A stretch of DNA of 64,000 nucleotides from Mallotus nudiflorus (GCA_947683625.1 CANTUR010000381.1:62001-126000), one strand, 5' to 3'; positions 48,360 to 60,880 are shown, counted from the stretch's first letter. Program-made: numbers and translations. The notes: generated from the sequence alone by a model not told the origin.

Positions 48360-50180
48360 AAAGGAAAGGAAAAGAAGATGAATCAAGGTAGAGAAAGAGT
48401 TGGCAATGAAGGTAACAATGGAAACAACATTAATCCACCAAAAGTTTGAGAAGGAAATAATGATCAAGATCCACCCATACTGCAAAACCCTTTTTTACAA
48501 TTGCAAGCTGCCTAAAAAATTGCTTATAGGACAATGAGGAAATGTATAAATAGAAATAACATGCATTAGGGGACATTCTTAATTGTTCATCCAACAATAG
48601 CTGCAAACAACTTTGAGATCAATCTATCCATGATTTAAATGATTTAAAGGTCATAATTTTAATGTATGCCATCCAAAGATCTCATTGTGCATATGACAAG
48701 GTTTATGAATTATTACTCAACACTTAGGATGAATGGAGTACCGCCATATAGTATTCATTTAATATTATTTCTATTCTCACTTATAAATAAGGTGGAAAGA
48801 TGGTCTGCAAGGTTTCCACCTCAATGAATAAGGAGTTTGGAAGAGAATTATACATTATTTTAAATAAATATTTCCCTCCCTCAAAGGCATTGTAAATAAT
48901 AAGAAAAGTCAATTCCCTTTAGTAAAAGGATGATGCGAACTTGTATGAGTGTTGGGAAAGGTTTAAAGATCTTCAACGATGATGTCCTTTACATCTCATT
49001 TCACCTTAGCATTTAGTACAATCTTTCTATAAGGCTATTAGTCCTATGATGAGTAAGTACATATATGCAGCTTGTGGAGGCTCTATGATGAATGAAACAC
49101 CTAAAAAAATTTTGATTTTATTTGAGAAGAATGTTATAATCAAGTAATTACAGAGTAATGAAAGGACCATGGCGACGAGAAAGAATAGTGCAAAAGATGT
49201 TGATACACTAGCTATAATGAATGCCAACCTTGAAGCCTTATAAAAGAATATGAAGGGAATACATGTTAATGCCATATCTACTATACCCTTATATTCTGAG
49301 TTATGTTAAGGATAACATCCAACTATAGAATGCCATCTTATGTAAAATAGACCTATATAAAGTGTGAATTATACGCAAGGAAGGGGTAATGATTATGAAA
49401 CATTTAAAATCCTTCATGGAGAAACCATCCTAATTTTATAAGAAGGAATTAAGGCAAGTAAGAGCAAACAAAAATCAGACTACAAATTCCAATAGGTTTC
49501 AGAAATCGAAATTCCTAAGCTCTACATCAGGCCCCACCTTAACACAAAGGTTCATTTATGGAAAGCAAATTACATAAGTTTATGTAATAATGGATAAAAG
49601 TATAACTCTATAAGAAGAAAATACACAAAGGCTAGAGGCAAGATTTAAACAATCAATTAATGATATCCATCAAATATTTAAGAACAATGCCACTTCCATC
49701 CATAACCTTGAAGTTTAAGTGGGGCAAATTACAAGCACTTTGGTTATTAAGAATTAAAGGGCCGTACCAAATAATACTGAGGTAAATCCGAAAGAGTATA
49801 TAAGTTTTATTACCTTGAAAAATGGAAAGGAGTTGGAACAACATAATAATCTTTATCAATGAAGGAAAAGGTGTTGCTAGGTGTAGAGGAATCCAAGAAA
49901 AGCAAGGATGGATGTGTAAATAATCCAAAGGAAAGTAATCTTAAAGCAACCTAAGAGAAGGAATGTTAACTTAAGGATTATGAACCAAAACCACTATTTC
50001 TTTAGAGGTTGATGAGTGATAAGAAAAAATTTTATGAGATGTTCATAGCAATGCTCAAGAATTACACGTAGATGTACCTTTTATTATAAGTGACCAATCA
50101 AATGCCTTTATTAGCAAAGTTTCTTAAAGGTTTACTATCTAATAAGAAAAAGCTAAAGGACTTAAATATAATTTTCATAC
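48360..50180 (+). pseudogene. Athila-like Gag (decayed)
   Basis: Gag packages element RNA. Readable pieces on the plus strand, in several frames: a start like MNQGRERVGNEGNNGNN (about 48379), then LYECWERFKDLQR-type sequence (about 48940-48980), then SYKAISPMMSKYIYAACGGSMMNETPKK (about 49028-49110), matching the F-Y-x-G-L ... A-A-G-G-S-x-x-N-K-x block of Athila Gag, and MPLLAKFLKGLLSNKKKLKDL (about 50100-50165), the Athila segment shortly before the protease. Many stops and shifts are present. No protease or pol could be followed beyond about 50200. Confidence 0.7.
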
Positions 50181-50199
50181 CTTAAATTTAATTGTCCCC

Positions 50200-51745
50200 A
50201 AAAGGTTTAATGATGAAACGAATCCCTAAGATGACTAGAGTATGCTCATTCATAACACCTTTAAAGTGTGCAAACTTAAAAAACCAACCGACCCCACCAG
50301 TGCACAAAATTGATCATTGAGCCACTAACTTGTGTCCCAACCTTGTGAAATATGAATTTTCATAAAAATGAGAGGTTTATTTTAAGAAAACTCCTCTTAG
50401 AGGGTCGGTGTGCATTTCATTAGACCAGGACCTAGCTTCATGAAAAAATAAAAATTGATTTTGATAAAATGGACTTTGAAAACACATTCATAATTCCCCA
50501 AAACCTTCAAAAGAGGTCCCAAAATAGTCCAACATAACCCGAGGATTAGCACAATTCACTCAAAAGTGCGTATAAATGCCCCTAAGTGTCATATGCTAAA
50601 ATTAACCCCGAATTTGGCAAAATAAACTCTAAAAATGCATCTGGAAGGCCCAAAAACCCTAGGAACCAACCCTAGAACAACATGCAAAAAAATCAGGAAG
50701 TGTGCATAAAGTGTCAAAGCGCATGTGGAAGCATATGTGTGCATGCGTAGCCACACACCAAGTGTGTGACCATGCACACACTGTGTGCAACCACGTGCAC
50801 TTGGCATGGCCACGCATAAAATCCTTAATATGCACATGTGACCATGCCCCTATCACCCTATTCTACCTAATTTTCCCTATAAATAAACCCCTTCACATCC
50901 CATTTTGGAGGGGGGAAGCAAGTGGAAACACATACACACTCAAAAAATTGGTTCGATCGAAGGCTCTAGAAACCCCTTTCTAGATAGTTTTTGCTCTCAT
51001 ATAGCCTTTCCCTTAGGTTGTTAGATCCCTTTTCCACTAAACCAAGCTTCATCTTTGTCAAAGCATGCTTTAAAGGTATACAATTTAGCATCATTTTGCT
51101 ATCATTTTGAACCTTTTAATGAGGAAAGCTTAATAATCTCTTAAAGCTAAAGCTTCAAAACTCACACAAGTGTAGTCGAGTCTGAGGACCACATAATTAT
51201 TTTTGCATATTTATTTTATCGCGTTGCATTTTATTTTACTTCCCCCAACATTTAAGAATACTATTTTTCTTGTGTGATAAGACTGGCAAAGTTACATGCT
51301 ACGTGAATAAGATATGCTTTATTATGCTCATTTCACATCATCATTTTACATCATCTATTTTTGAAATCATGAAATCATATCATAAATACTAATAATGTGA
51401 AAAGTTTATATCCCAAAATAGAGTCATCATGCTCTCGATACAATCATGACCTCATGCATCCTTTATATTATCGTCATACATCATCATAGCATAAATAATC
51501 ACTGTAAGCATGCAGAATTATCCTATTATTCATGAAATTGAGCAAGTTGTGTGAATGGTCATGTTAATTTTGCAGATCAGTCATATCCAATATTAGATTT
51601 ACTTTTTTGCAATCCTTTTCTTTTCACATGTATTTTATCTGGAAAGTGACGTAATAAATAAATTTTTAGTTTTATTATCTTCCACTATCTGATGTACTAT
51701 GTGAATGCTATACAAACTGTCATTACTAAAACTAGGGTATTGCAG
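50200..51745 (+). other. LTR/leader-like region with TATA box
   Basis: 50640-50830 holds clustered short palindromic words (CACACACCAAGTGTGTG, GTGCATGCG, ACGTGCACTTGGCATGG). TATAAATA at 50878-50885 is followed by a transcript-leader-like stretch, as in an LTR. At 51734-51744 CTAGGGTATTGCA resembles the GGGTATTACA end of the chromovirus LTRs, but no matching start or target duplication was found. The source element is not identified. Confidence 0.35.
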
Positions 51746-52220
51746 TAGCTATAAATTGAATATCATATAATGAGAAATAGTTAAAAAGTATATGTAATCC
51801 CCTGAACCCAAAAATCTCTACTGGGGACAATACTTGCTGAGTGACCTAATGTTATCCCTTTATTTTCCTAATGTTATAAAAATTGGGTGGTGAATCCATA
51901 AAATTAAAAGCATCTCATCCCCCTGAGATCAATCATTTCTCCTTATTTGGCAAAGTTACCATATCCCTCGGAAATGAAAATACTAGTACAATGTCCCAGA
52001 AAACATATCGCTAACCAAAAGCAAGACATATTGGTCATTTACAATAATATTATTGAATAAGGAATGCAACTTTATCCTTTTGAAAAAGCTTCTTATAACG
52101 CTTAAGCCTAAAAATAAAAGTCTTTACATTCCTTGTCCTATTAAGGACATGAATTTTCCAAAAGTCCTATATGATTTGGAGGAAACAATCAATTTGATGT
52201 CCTATTTGGGTTAGAGGAGG
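51746..52220. other. Intergenic/repeat DNA, nothing recognised
   Basis: No open frame or terminal repeat stands out in these 475 bp. Confidence 0.5.
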
Positions 52221-52890
52221 TGTAGACACCTGGTTTGGTTAGCTCCGGACAGGGGGCAAATTGCAGACACTTGATTTGATTGGCTGTAATGAAAGCCTGA
52301 TGATGAAAGGCATCGCTGTATTTTTTATGCATTTATTTAAGTAACTAATTAATTAATTATTATTATTTTCATTATTATTTTTTCATGCAAAATGGTTATA
52401 ACTCATTCCTCCTCTCCCCATTTCTTTGCATGAGCACTTATTTATTTATCTTTATTTTTAATGAATGTTTTATGTTATTTGTTATAAATTTCATTATCAT
52501 ACTAAATTGCATGAAATTGGATTAGTGTGCAAACTTGAACTTAATTGTAAAACTTGGAGATTTAATGAAAACAATTGTAATTTTCATGTTAATAAAGAAG
52601 AAATTGAATGATTAAAGGAAATAAAATACAAAACACAAATAGAGGCCAACCACAAGGTTGTGTGGGCATTCTAAAGGCCTATACCTAATTTCTGAACCCG
52701 TTCTTTAATGACCGCTTCTAGGAACCTCCATATAATCCAGTTGCCATACAGTGTGTCTCGGGTCTCATGGGTGGCAACTCCTTCTCCGATTTGGGTTTCA
52801 AGCCTATTTTATATTTCTTAGTGGGTCTTGAGCTCACATAGTGCTGTGATTGCCAAACACTTAGGCATGCGCTAAACTCCACTGCCTACA
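52221..52890 (+). repeat. 5' LTR of the Tat/Ogre-like element
   Basis: Starts TGTAGACACCTGG and ends ACTGCCTACA directly before the PBS. GGGTGGCAACTCC (about 52764) is an internal phrase common in LTRs of this lineage. A second copy of the start (TGCAGACACTTGA) at 52262 follows a PPT-like GGGGGCAAAT. Confidence 0.6.
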
Positions 52891-52909
52891 TTAGCAACTC
52901 TATTGGGGA
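52891..52909 (+). promoter_or_regulatory. tRNA-Arg-type primer-binding site
   Basis: TTAGCAACTCTATTGGGGA resembles TGGCGACTCTGCTGGGGA, the primer site of Ogre/Tat elements that use tRNA-Arg. Most differences are G-to-A or C-to-T. Confidence 0.6.
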
Positions 52910-53739
52910 ATAGAGAAATTGATTCTAGTGTTTTATATTTTATCATTTTTATTTATTCTTTTATTTCTTTTGCATCTTTTACATTCACTACACATTTTCA
53001 CTCAATGAGACTTAGTCCCTAAATAACCTAATGATAGTCATTACTTTATTGCTATTGTTTCACTTAAACTTGATGGTGGATTAGTTCATTATTATCACTT
53101 ATAGCACATACATATCCATGTCATATGGACCTTTAAGTGGGGAGATGTAATGGAGGCATATCATTATAGGAATTGAAGCCTTTTTCACCTGATACTTAAC
53201 TTATATAATGACCTAGCAACTTCCTTTAGGATATTCCAAAATGCATATGTTTGATGCTATATGGTGGACCTTGGCATAAAATCTTGGCCCATTGTAAATG
53301 AACTATATTAAAGTAGGCCTTTCATGCCTTTATGACCTATTATGATGGACCTTATTTTTATGCAAAGGCCTACTACTTTTCAATTCACTTTGAGAGTTAT
53401 CTTATTTACATTGATTTTATTATCCCCCATTGATAATTAAAACCTAGATAAAAAATGCTAGGACAAGAAACTCATTATCGAATACTTGTATGAGAGGAAT
53501 AAGGGTGGAAGTAATCATGCATAAATTCATTACTTATCTATTTATTTTTTTGTTTCTATTCATAATATAAAAAGAAAAAAAATCTTGCACTTCATGCATA
53601 CATGAAATTCATTTTAATTTAAAAAAAAGTGCATCTTTCCTAGCTATAAGAGTCTTTTTATTTAGAAGCAGATCAAGGGAATTTCATCCATAAGTATCAA
53701 AGATCTAATCATATAATTAAGACCACTTAACAAGGGAGC
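52910..53739 (+). other. Leader of the Tat/Ogre-like element
   Basis: Between PBS and Gag. No open frame of note and no motif recognised. Confidence 0.45.
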
Positions 53740-54540
53740 AAAATGGCATGACCCTCTAATTTTGATGTTGAAGCTTTCAAGAAAGAACTGTTGAAAGATA
53801 TTAAGCATGACATGTGACAAATGATTAAAAATATGTTTGCTAAAATGATAGGAAAGATGATTGTGGATGAAGAAGACTTTAAAAATAGAACTATTATCGA
53901 TGAGCCATTCAAAGAAAAATTAAAAGTATCAGTTGATCCAATAGAGTTAAAATGGATGAAGAAACACAAAGGCAAATCGATCAACTATAATTTCCATTAA
54001 AGAAGCATGAGCTTAGTTGTGACTTTGCTAACTTGGATCTAGATTTAGAGGAGAAAGAGCAATTGCCCTCAAAATACAAGTTCCCTTACATGAAGAAATA
54101 CTCTTGCATTAATGATTCTCACCTACATTTTAAGTAGTATATCACATACATGAAGGCCACTGGGTTGTCTAAGGCTCAAATTATCAAACAATTTCCATTG
54201 TCTTTAGAAAGAGTTACTATTAAGCGATACTACACTCTGAATCCACATGTTCAGTAAGATTGGAAGGATGGACTGAATTCATAATTTGAAGTCTCTCTTC
54301 AAGAACTATAAAATACAACTCAAGGATTAGATGAACCTTTTACAAGCTTCTTAGATAGATGGAGAGGAAAGTTGGCCCAAATGAAGCATAGACGTGCAAA
54401 ATCAAATCGGTTAATCATAGCCATAGAAGCATATATTCCACCTATGGCTAGTAAATTGAGGGACATTGGCATAAGGGAAGAGCTATACCAATTCAGAGTA
54501 CAAATTGAAGCTGATTTGAATGAGTGCCTTCATGAATAAA
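53740..54540 (+). pseudogene. Ty3 retrotransposon Gag (decayed)
   Basis: On the plus strand the frame from about 54030 reads LDLEEKEQLPSKYKFPYMKK, then HLHFK, stop, YITYMKATGLSKAQIIKQF, then DEPFTSFLDRWRGKLAQM and EAYIPPMASKLRDIGIREEL. These follow the retrotransposon-Gag order (Y-x-x-x-M ... F-P-x-S-L ... W ... E-x-F-x-x-Y-x-x-R-W-R-x-K). At least three in-frame stops are present. 53740-54000 upstream, rich in Lys/Met/Asp, is probably the N-terminal part. Confidence 0.65.
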
Positions 54541-54785
54541 TATTTTTAAATTTGGTTATGATGCTTTTTTTAACAATGTTCTATTGCAATAACTTTTCTT
54601 AGTGCTAATAGATGTCTAACTGCCTAATTTATATGATTATAAAGTTCTTATAACTGTGCAAACAATCTTATGCTTGAATGAGAGAGAAACTTGAAAAAAA
54701 CCCATAAAATGAGAGGACTAAAATGTCATGATTGACATTCAAACTTTTCCTTCGGGCATATTTAACCTCAATTTTCCCTAAAATA

Positions 54786-54941
54786 AATTATGAACTATTG
54801 GTCAAATTGCCCCCTAAACTTGAAGCCAAAGGGCAAATAAGTTAATTTTTCATTTTCTCAGTTTTTAAAGACAAAACTTTGATTTTGTCATCCAAATTAA
54901 TACAAAAGTAAAAAATGATAAGCGAGTGATTATCACACATA
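54786..54941 (+). repeat. MULE left terminal inverted repeat
   Basis: Pairs with 58858-59010 at roughly 80-85% identity by eye. Confidence 0.85.
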
Positions 54942-55329
54942 GTGAATGGAAGGTAGCTTCTTATAAAAACAATATGGAATTATTTTGTAAAAAAATTAAA
55001 AAAGAAAACAAAAATAACACTGTTTTGCTTTGTAACGGTAATGGGCGAGATATTGAGCCATATGTCATATCATGCACTAAGTGTCACCTACGCCATTTAA
55101 TGAAAATTGCATAGCAAGAAGATGAAGAATGGAATAAGTTCTTAAGTTCTAAATAATGGAGATTCAAAGATGTTCAATGTATTGTTAAAGCTTCCATAAA
55201 CCCTAAAATTAATTGAAGGATTGAAGACCTATAATTAGAAACCATCAAATCTGAAGGTGAAAATGAATGGGATTTTATTTTGTTTTAGATGTTTATGAAT
55301 CTAAATGTATGATTTTGTTCTAAAATAAA

Positions 55330-57610
55330 GATGCTCTTTATTTTATTGTTTGTTTTGAAGGACATAATGTTTATATGTGCAAGATTCAATATATATATCA
55401 TGGAGGAACTTTTGTTAAAGATTTGAAGCTTCGATATGTGGGTGGGGAGAAGGTTGACTGGAAACTATATGATGTATAGAGGCTCAGTTATTTCATAATT
55501 ATGAAGAAAGTTACAACACTTAATTATGGACACAAACCAAAAATCTATTGGTTACCTAAGGGCAATAATTTTGAAAATGGTTTAATTTATGTCTTTGATG
55601 ATAGTGCCATTTATAAAATGCTTCAACTAGCTAATGAGAAATGGAAGTATATGTTTGAATTATATCTTGACCATTTAGTTGATACACTTACTTTGGTTAG
55701 TGATACCCCTTTGCTAATAAAAAGTAATTAAAAGGAGAGTGAGTCAAAAATAAAGAAACCGTCAAGCTCTACTGATGATATAGAAGTTAAGTTATTATTT
55801 GAGGACATATTAACTTAACAAATTGGAATGTGATGGTAGGTAAAGGGGTGGAGGGTGAAGGATATGTATTTAATGAGAAAGTTGTAGGAAAAAGTTATAA
55901 GGGTGTAAATAGGTTAGGAACATCAGTTGGAAGCATTAATATTAAACAAATGGTTAAGGGGGTATGTGGTCATGAAGTTAAAGAATAAGTTCATTTTCAT
56001 CAAACCAAAGCTAGAGAAGATCTTCAAAATGATAATGTTGCTAGCAAAGAAGCTCAAGTGCCTGGCTGTCACACAACAACAATCATAAGTTCAAGTGCAA
56101 TTCCTACTAATGCAAGTGGAAGTTTACAAAATTCTAAATTTCATGAATTTGACAAAGATTAGCAAATTGATAAATATCCATGTGTAGGTGCAAGTGATGA
56201 AGCTGATGTGCCTAAATGTGATAAAAATGCAAGGGGAAGTGATGATGCTAACCAATAACTACCTACTTCATCTGAAATGCTTACTGCCCCAACTGAAGTG
56301 CATGCTGCTAGTGAGCCTGAAATGCATTATGAGCCATATGAAGATAATGGTGCCCCACCTGAAATGTAAGCTACCCCACCTGAAGATTACCTCAAATGCA
56401 TGATGTCCCACCTGAATATGATGGTTCCCTAACCAATGTGGTTTTTACTGGTGAACTTGATATTTCATTTGCTAATGCTGCAAATATTGAGCATCCAAAT
56501 GAGCAAACTGATAGTGAAGATAATGACACATTTGTTCATGATCAGGGTGGTTCTGACGTTGATGATCGTGAACTTATTGCAGTAAGAGAAAATTTAAGAA
56601 ATGAAAAATAGGAAGGTTAAAGAGGTAGCATAATATTGATGTAACAGGAAATGAAGGTGATCATATAGAATAAGAAATTTTTTCAAAAACATCAGAGTTA
56701 ATGATACACATGGAATAGCAAGTGAGGAGGTTGGGTATGGTCCAGACTATATTGGTGGCAGTGATGATGACTATAGTATTGAAGAAGACTTAGGTGAAGA
56801 TGGACATGGGAATGTTAGCAGGAGAAGGTCTAAAAAAGTAAGGTTCAATCCTAAAAGTAAGGTATATGTTCCTTGTAGGAATGGTGTTTCCATATGTTGA
56901 TGAGTTTTGAAGAGCTGTGGTGAAGTATGTTGTGGCAAGAGGTATTGAAATTAAAATGGGAAAAGTGATAAAACAAGAATAAGGTGCCATTACAGCTTTG
57001 CAAATTGTCCTTGGAGCATTTTTGCAAGTATCGACACATGAAGTGGGGATTTTATGGTCAAGACCTACAAGGGAAATCATAAGTGCCATAGGGTATTCAA
57101 GAATAAGAGAGCTTCATGTGCATTGTTGACTGAATACTTTTATGACATACTCAAAGATAATCTAAGCATGACTACTGTCCAAATTGTGGCTAAAGCAAAA
57201 AAAGATCTCAAGCTAGAAATCAATGATACTATGGCAAAATGAGTGAAAAGAAAGATCATAAAGTATTTAGAAGGAGATTATAAATAAGAATATGCAGTAT
57301 TATGGGACTATATTTTTATGTTAAGAGATGTTATGCCTAGCACCACATGTGAAGTTCACATAGAAGAAGGGACCAATAGTTTTGGAAAATTCTATGTTTG
57401 CTTTAATGCTTTAAAAAAGGGGTCGATGGAGAATTGTAGGCCTATGTTAGGAGTGGATGGCTACTTTTATTGTTCAGCCTAGGAATTAGCAAAATGAGGC
57501 ATCAAATGTACAAGTGCCACATTCTACAGCACATTCACAGAATAAGAAATAGAAGAAGCAAACTTTACCTGAGAAGAAGAAGTAAACAATCAATCCACCT
57601 TGGAGATACT
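55330..57610 (+). pseudogene. MULE transposase (MURA-type), catalytic core missing
   Basis: MULE transposase cuts and joins element DNA at the TIRs. Parts in order: an N-terminal all-beta region (about 55340-55735: HGGTFVKDLKLRYVGGEKV, then SYFIIMKKV, KIYWLPKGNNFENGLIYVF), an acidic linker (about 55740-56830), a Mutator DNA-binding domain (about 56910-57130: VKYVVARGIEIKMG, RIRCHYSFANCPWSIFAS, VKTYKGNHKCHRVFKNKRA) and the start of the transposase domain (about 57140-57460: YAVLWDYIFMLRDVMPSTTCEV, ENCRPMLGVDGYF). Directly after that it runs into a Lys/Pro-rich C-terminal-like end (57470-57600). The DDE core is gone. Stops (for example 55477-55479) and a lost base near 56960 also break it. Confidence 0.8.
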
Positions 57611-57628
57611 AAAACATATAAGGCTTCA

Positions 57629-57688
<60 letters not shown>
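57629..57688. repeat. (TA)n microsatellite
   Basis: About 30 AT units just after the transposase remnant. Confidence 0.97.
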
Positions 57689-57691
<3 letters not shown>

Positions 57692-58358
57692 AGATTATAG
57701 CAATTTGAGCTACAAAACATTAACTTGGTAGCATGTTACAAGTATATAGGGTCATAAGCTTATATTTTGTCTTTTTGGATGAAATTCAAAGCTTTGTGAA
57801 TAACTTTGCTATACTTGTATTGATTCTATAATTCAGTATCATAGTGCTATACCTTCTTCTTTTTGTAAAGATATAATCAAATATTCAGGTTTTGGATTAT
57901 TAAGTGTCATACTAATATGATAAATTTTTTTAAAAATATTATTGCAGGTTTTATATTATTAAGCATCATCTATATAGCATATTATTTTGAGCATTATATC
58001 ATTCACAAGCATTAAGGCATTTTTTATTATGTTTATGCCATAAAGTATAAAGCACTTAAGCATTCATAATATTATGCATACAAGAAAAAAATTAAGAATT
58101 TTAGTTAAAAAGCTTTTTCACTTCATTAAAGAAGCTTTAATCTTTCAATTCTGAAATTGGAAAGTAGCTTTATGGATTATATATAGTCATCCAAAGTATC
58201 ATTTCTAAGTCAACTATGCCCTTGCTCAACCATAACTATAAAATACCAAACTATGGCTACCATTCCATAACCAACCTACAAAATACATCACATTTTTTGC
58301 AGGCAACAAACTGAAACATAAACCAAAAAATTCCTTACACATATATTCAACTTGCAAG
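57689..58358. other. MULE non-coding region
   Basis: AT-rich. A short block (AGGTTTTGGATTATTAAGTGTCAT, 57886) is repeated in degenerate form at about 57948. No coding motif. Confidence 0.5.
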
Positions 58359-58640
58359 TCATTTAGGGGCAATATACAAAAGAACAATAGTTAATGCCCA
58401 ATTAAAGATTATTGTTGCCCTTAAAAACCAAAGCTGGCATTTATTCCTTCCATTATTATCTCTAAAGGCTATCATTTTCATCTTCAACTCTTCACAATCA
58501 ACTTCCTCTTTATGAAATTCATAATGCTTACTTCTGTCACAGTAGGAACACTTTAATTGTTCATTCAACAACTAAGCGTGATGTTGCTGGAGATTGAAAA
58601 TAAGATATTGCTAAGTGTTGAGATGATGACAACATTGATC
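58359..58640 (-). pseudogene. Possible GRF-type zinc-finger protein fragment
   Basis: On the minus strand MLSSSQHLAISYFQSPATSR (about 58635-58577) is followed after a stop by LKCSYCDRSKHYEF (an incomplete Cys cluster), an acidic/Lys-rich helix (KEEVDCEELKMKMIAF) and a hydrophobic end (FNWALTIVLLY). Plant GRF zinc-finger proteins have this order: Ser-rich start, CxxC cluster, coiled coil, C-terminal hydrophobic segment. The middle of the finger is missing. It may be a second MULE gene or a captured host fragment. The family call is tentative. Confidence 0.35.
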
Positions 58641-58776
58641 CTTCATAAAAACCTTTAAAATTTGATACTTTTAGAACTTAGAGATTTAAAGATTTTGGCT
58701 TCTTTGCACTGTGATTTGGGAATTTAGTGTTTTTATTTTAGGAATTAGGGATTTTTTTTCTTCCAATTGTGTGTGT

Positions 58777-58780
<4 letters not shown>

Positions 58781-58841
<61 letters not shown>
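58781..58841. repeat. (TA)n microsatellite
   Basis: About 30 AT units just inside the right TIR. Confidence 0.97.
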
Positions 58842-58846
<5 letters not shown>

Positions 58847-58857
58847 AATATGTTGTG

Positions 58858-59010
58858 TTGATGATCACACGCTCATATTTTTTTACTTTTGTATTAATTT
58901 GGACAACAAAATCAAAGTTTTATCCTTAAATGTTGAAAAATTTAAAAATTGACTTTTTTGCCCTTTGGCTTTAAGTTTAGGGGGCAATTTGATGATTAGT
59001 TCAATAAATT
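58858..59010 (-). repeat. MULE right terminal inverted repeat
   Basis: Reverse complement of 54786-54941 with scattered changes. The inner edge adjoins the (TA)n tract at 58781-58841. Confidence 0.85.
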
Positions 59011-59019
59011 CCTACATTA

Positions 59020-60255
59020 ATTAAGAGAAAAAGAAAAAAAAAGAAGGAAAGTATGGGGGAAAGAAAAAGGAAAATCTTTGTTTATGCCACCAACATTTGA
59101 AAAGATGATTCTAAGAAATCCTTTGAAAGTTCTTATTCTTAAATAAAACTCCCACCAATTATGAGCTAAAAAATAATTGGTCAGAAAACCCGCAAAGGGC
59201 TTATCAATAACAAGCAAAAGGCAGCACACCTAATTATAATGAATGAGTAATCCTATGAAGAAAGTCATGACTGACATATTACTAGCATGTGAAGTGTTAG
59301 ACATGGACCCATCAGTTTTGCAATAATCAACGGCATGAGCGACATCAATGTCCGATGATCAACAATAAGAGCATTCAGTAGCTAAAGTGACAATATGGAC
59401 ATTGATCATAACAAAAGTGGTCGACCATCACCAAGAATTTGCAACCACCCAGCTAGGTTGAAAACTCCTAGAAAAAGAGCGACTAATGCAAAAAAGGGAA
59501 AATAAAAAAAAGGAAAAAAATGCAAGACCCATATAGGTTCAAAAACTCCCAGAAAAGGAGCGACCTAAGCAAAAAAGGGAATATAAAATAAAATTGGTTG
59601 CATTTTCATTCTGAGAAGAGAAGTTCAAAAGATCATAAGATTCTACTTAGTGGTGCAAAAGTAAGAGAGGCTATTAAGTCCTTAATTGAGGGGAAATTTT
59701 TATATGAGTTGTGCTCATGAATATTAGAGTTTTCTAATAAGTTCTTTCCATGGAGGGGCAAATAAAGTCTCTTCCACACTAAGGGTCAAGCACAATCATC
59801 ATATGACAATAAAGCATTCTAAGGAAGCAACTAAGTTAGGGGCATGTGTTGTTATCATAATCCCAATTTGATTATGAGAGGGTCTTAATTTCTATTTTGT
59901 TTAGGTAGACTCAACTTTTGGATTCATATTCTTTGATGGAATAAGGACTAGTTCCTAAAGATTAGCTTTAAATAGAAAAGGCATTTAGATAAATCAGTAA
60001 AGATTTCTTATTTTCTTTTAACTCATGCATACATAAAATTTTTACAATAATTATTTCAACACCTCATACATATGTGCTTTAGAATAAATGCATGTTTTTT
60101 GTAAGCATTCCACACACCACTCAAGTGTGTGTTGTTAAATCACTTTTGAGAGTTTTCAAAGATCACGGCCATGCATGCATCATTTTTTAACTCTTTTTTG
60201 CATTATTTTTCTAGAATGAGCTAGCTCAAAGGCTTGAGATGCAATTTTATTATTA
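59020..60255 (+). other. 3' part of the Tat/Ogre-like element with a two-copy repeat
   Basis: No pol motif. A block reading AAAACTCCTAGAAAAAGAGCGAC (59460) recurs as AAAACTCCCAGAAAAGGAGCGAC (59543), each followed by AAAAAAGGGAA. 59600-60255 has nothing recognisable. Confidence 0.5.
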
Positions 60256-60545
60256 TAATTTCACCTGATGCCCCGGAGACTACATAGCCTATTTTGGTTG
60301 ATTTTGCCTAACGCCCATACAACTATATGGCCTATTATGATTTCATCTGCCTGACACCTCAGATGCTATATGGAATTTTTTGTTTGATCTTGTTTAATGC
60401 ATGTTTTTTTATTGGTTGATCGCACTTGATGCCCATGGGGCTATACAGTATTTGTTTATTATGTTCTCGCCTGACACCTGCATGGCTATATGGCTTCTTT
60501 TATTATTTCTCACTTGAAGCTTGCATGGCTATATGGCTTGTATTG
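60256..60545 (+). repeat. Degenerate tandem repeats, about 42-75 bp
   Basis: At least six units share (G/A)CCTGA(C/T)(A/G)CC followed after a few bases by GCTATATGGCCT or a close variant (60258, 60307, 60350, 60427, 60469, 60511). Confidence 0.75.
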
Positions 60546-60659
60546 TTTCATCTTTGCTTATCAAACTATTAGTGTTTCACCTCTCGGGTGTGTCTCAAAG
60601 TTGATTATGTAGAAGATAAAAGTTATCTTGTTAAAATATTAATGTTTCACCTCATGGTC

Positions 60660-60800
60660 ACATTTCAAATTGAAGAATTCCTTTCTCGATTTGATTGGCC
60701 TATAACAAAGAGCAAACCATAGACACCCAATTTGATCGGCCTATGATAGGTGGTGAACTGTGGATACATGGTTTGATAGGCCTATAGCCAAGGGAAGCTA
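60660..60800 (+). repeat. LTR-start-like repeats
   Basis: Two to three copies of a unit of about 45 bp built from (A/G)TAGACAC or GTGGATAC, then (C/T)(A/T)TTTGAT.GGCCTAT. The same unit recurs at 61980-62045 and 62440-62560 and resembles the LTR start at 52221. Confidence 0.65.
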
Positions 60801-60880
60801 TGGATTTTCTCTAATCAAAGTATCAAAATTGAGGGATTACCTTTTAAATTTTATATCTGATGATGATGGCATAAGTTTCC

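Larger units (their letters stand above)
54786..59010 (+). mobile_element. MULE transposon with long TIRs, internally deleted
   Basis: Terminal inverted repeats of about 155 bp (54786-54941 and 58858-59010) share long blocks, for example CAAATTGCCCCCTAAACTT, AAAGCCAAAGGGCAA, AAAACTTTGATTTTGT and CCAAATTAATACAAAAGT. Flanks CCTAAAATA (54777-54785) and CCTACATTA (59011-59019) match at 7 of 9 positions, consistent with an old 9-bp MULE target duplication. It carries a decayed MURA-type transposase on the plus strand and sits in the Tat/Ogre-like element. Length 4,225 bp. Confidence 0.85.
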
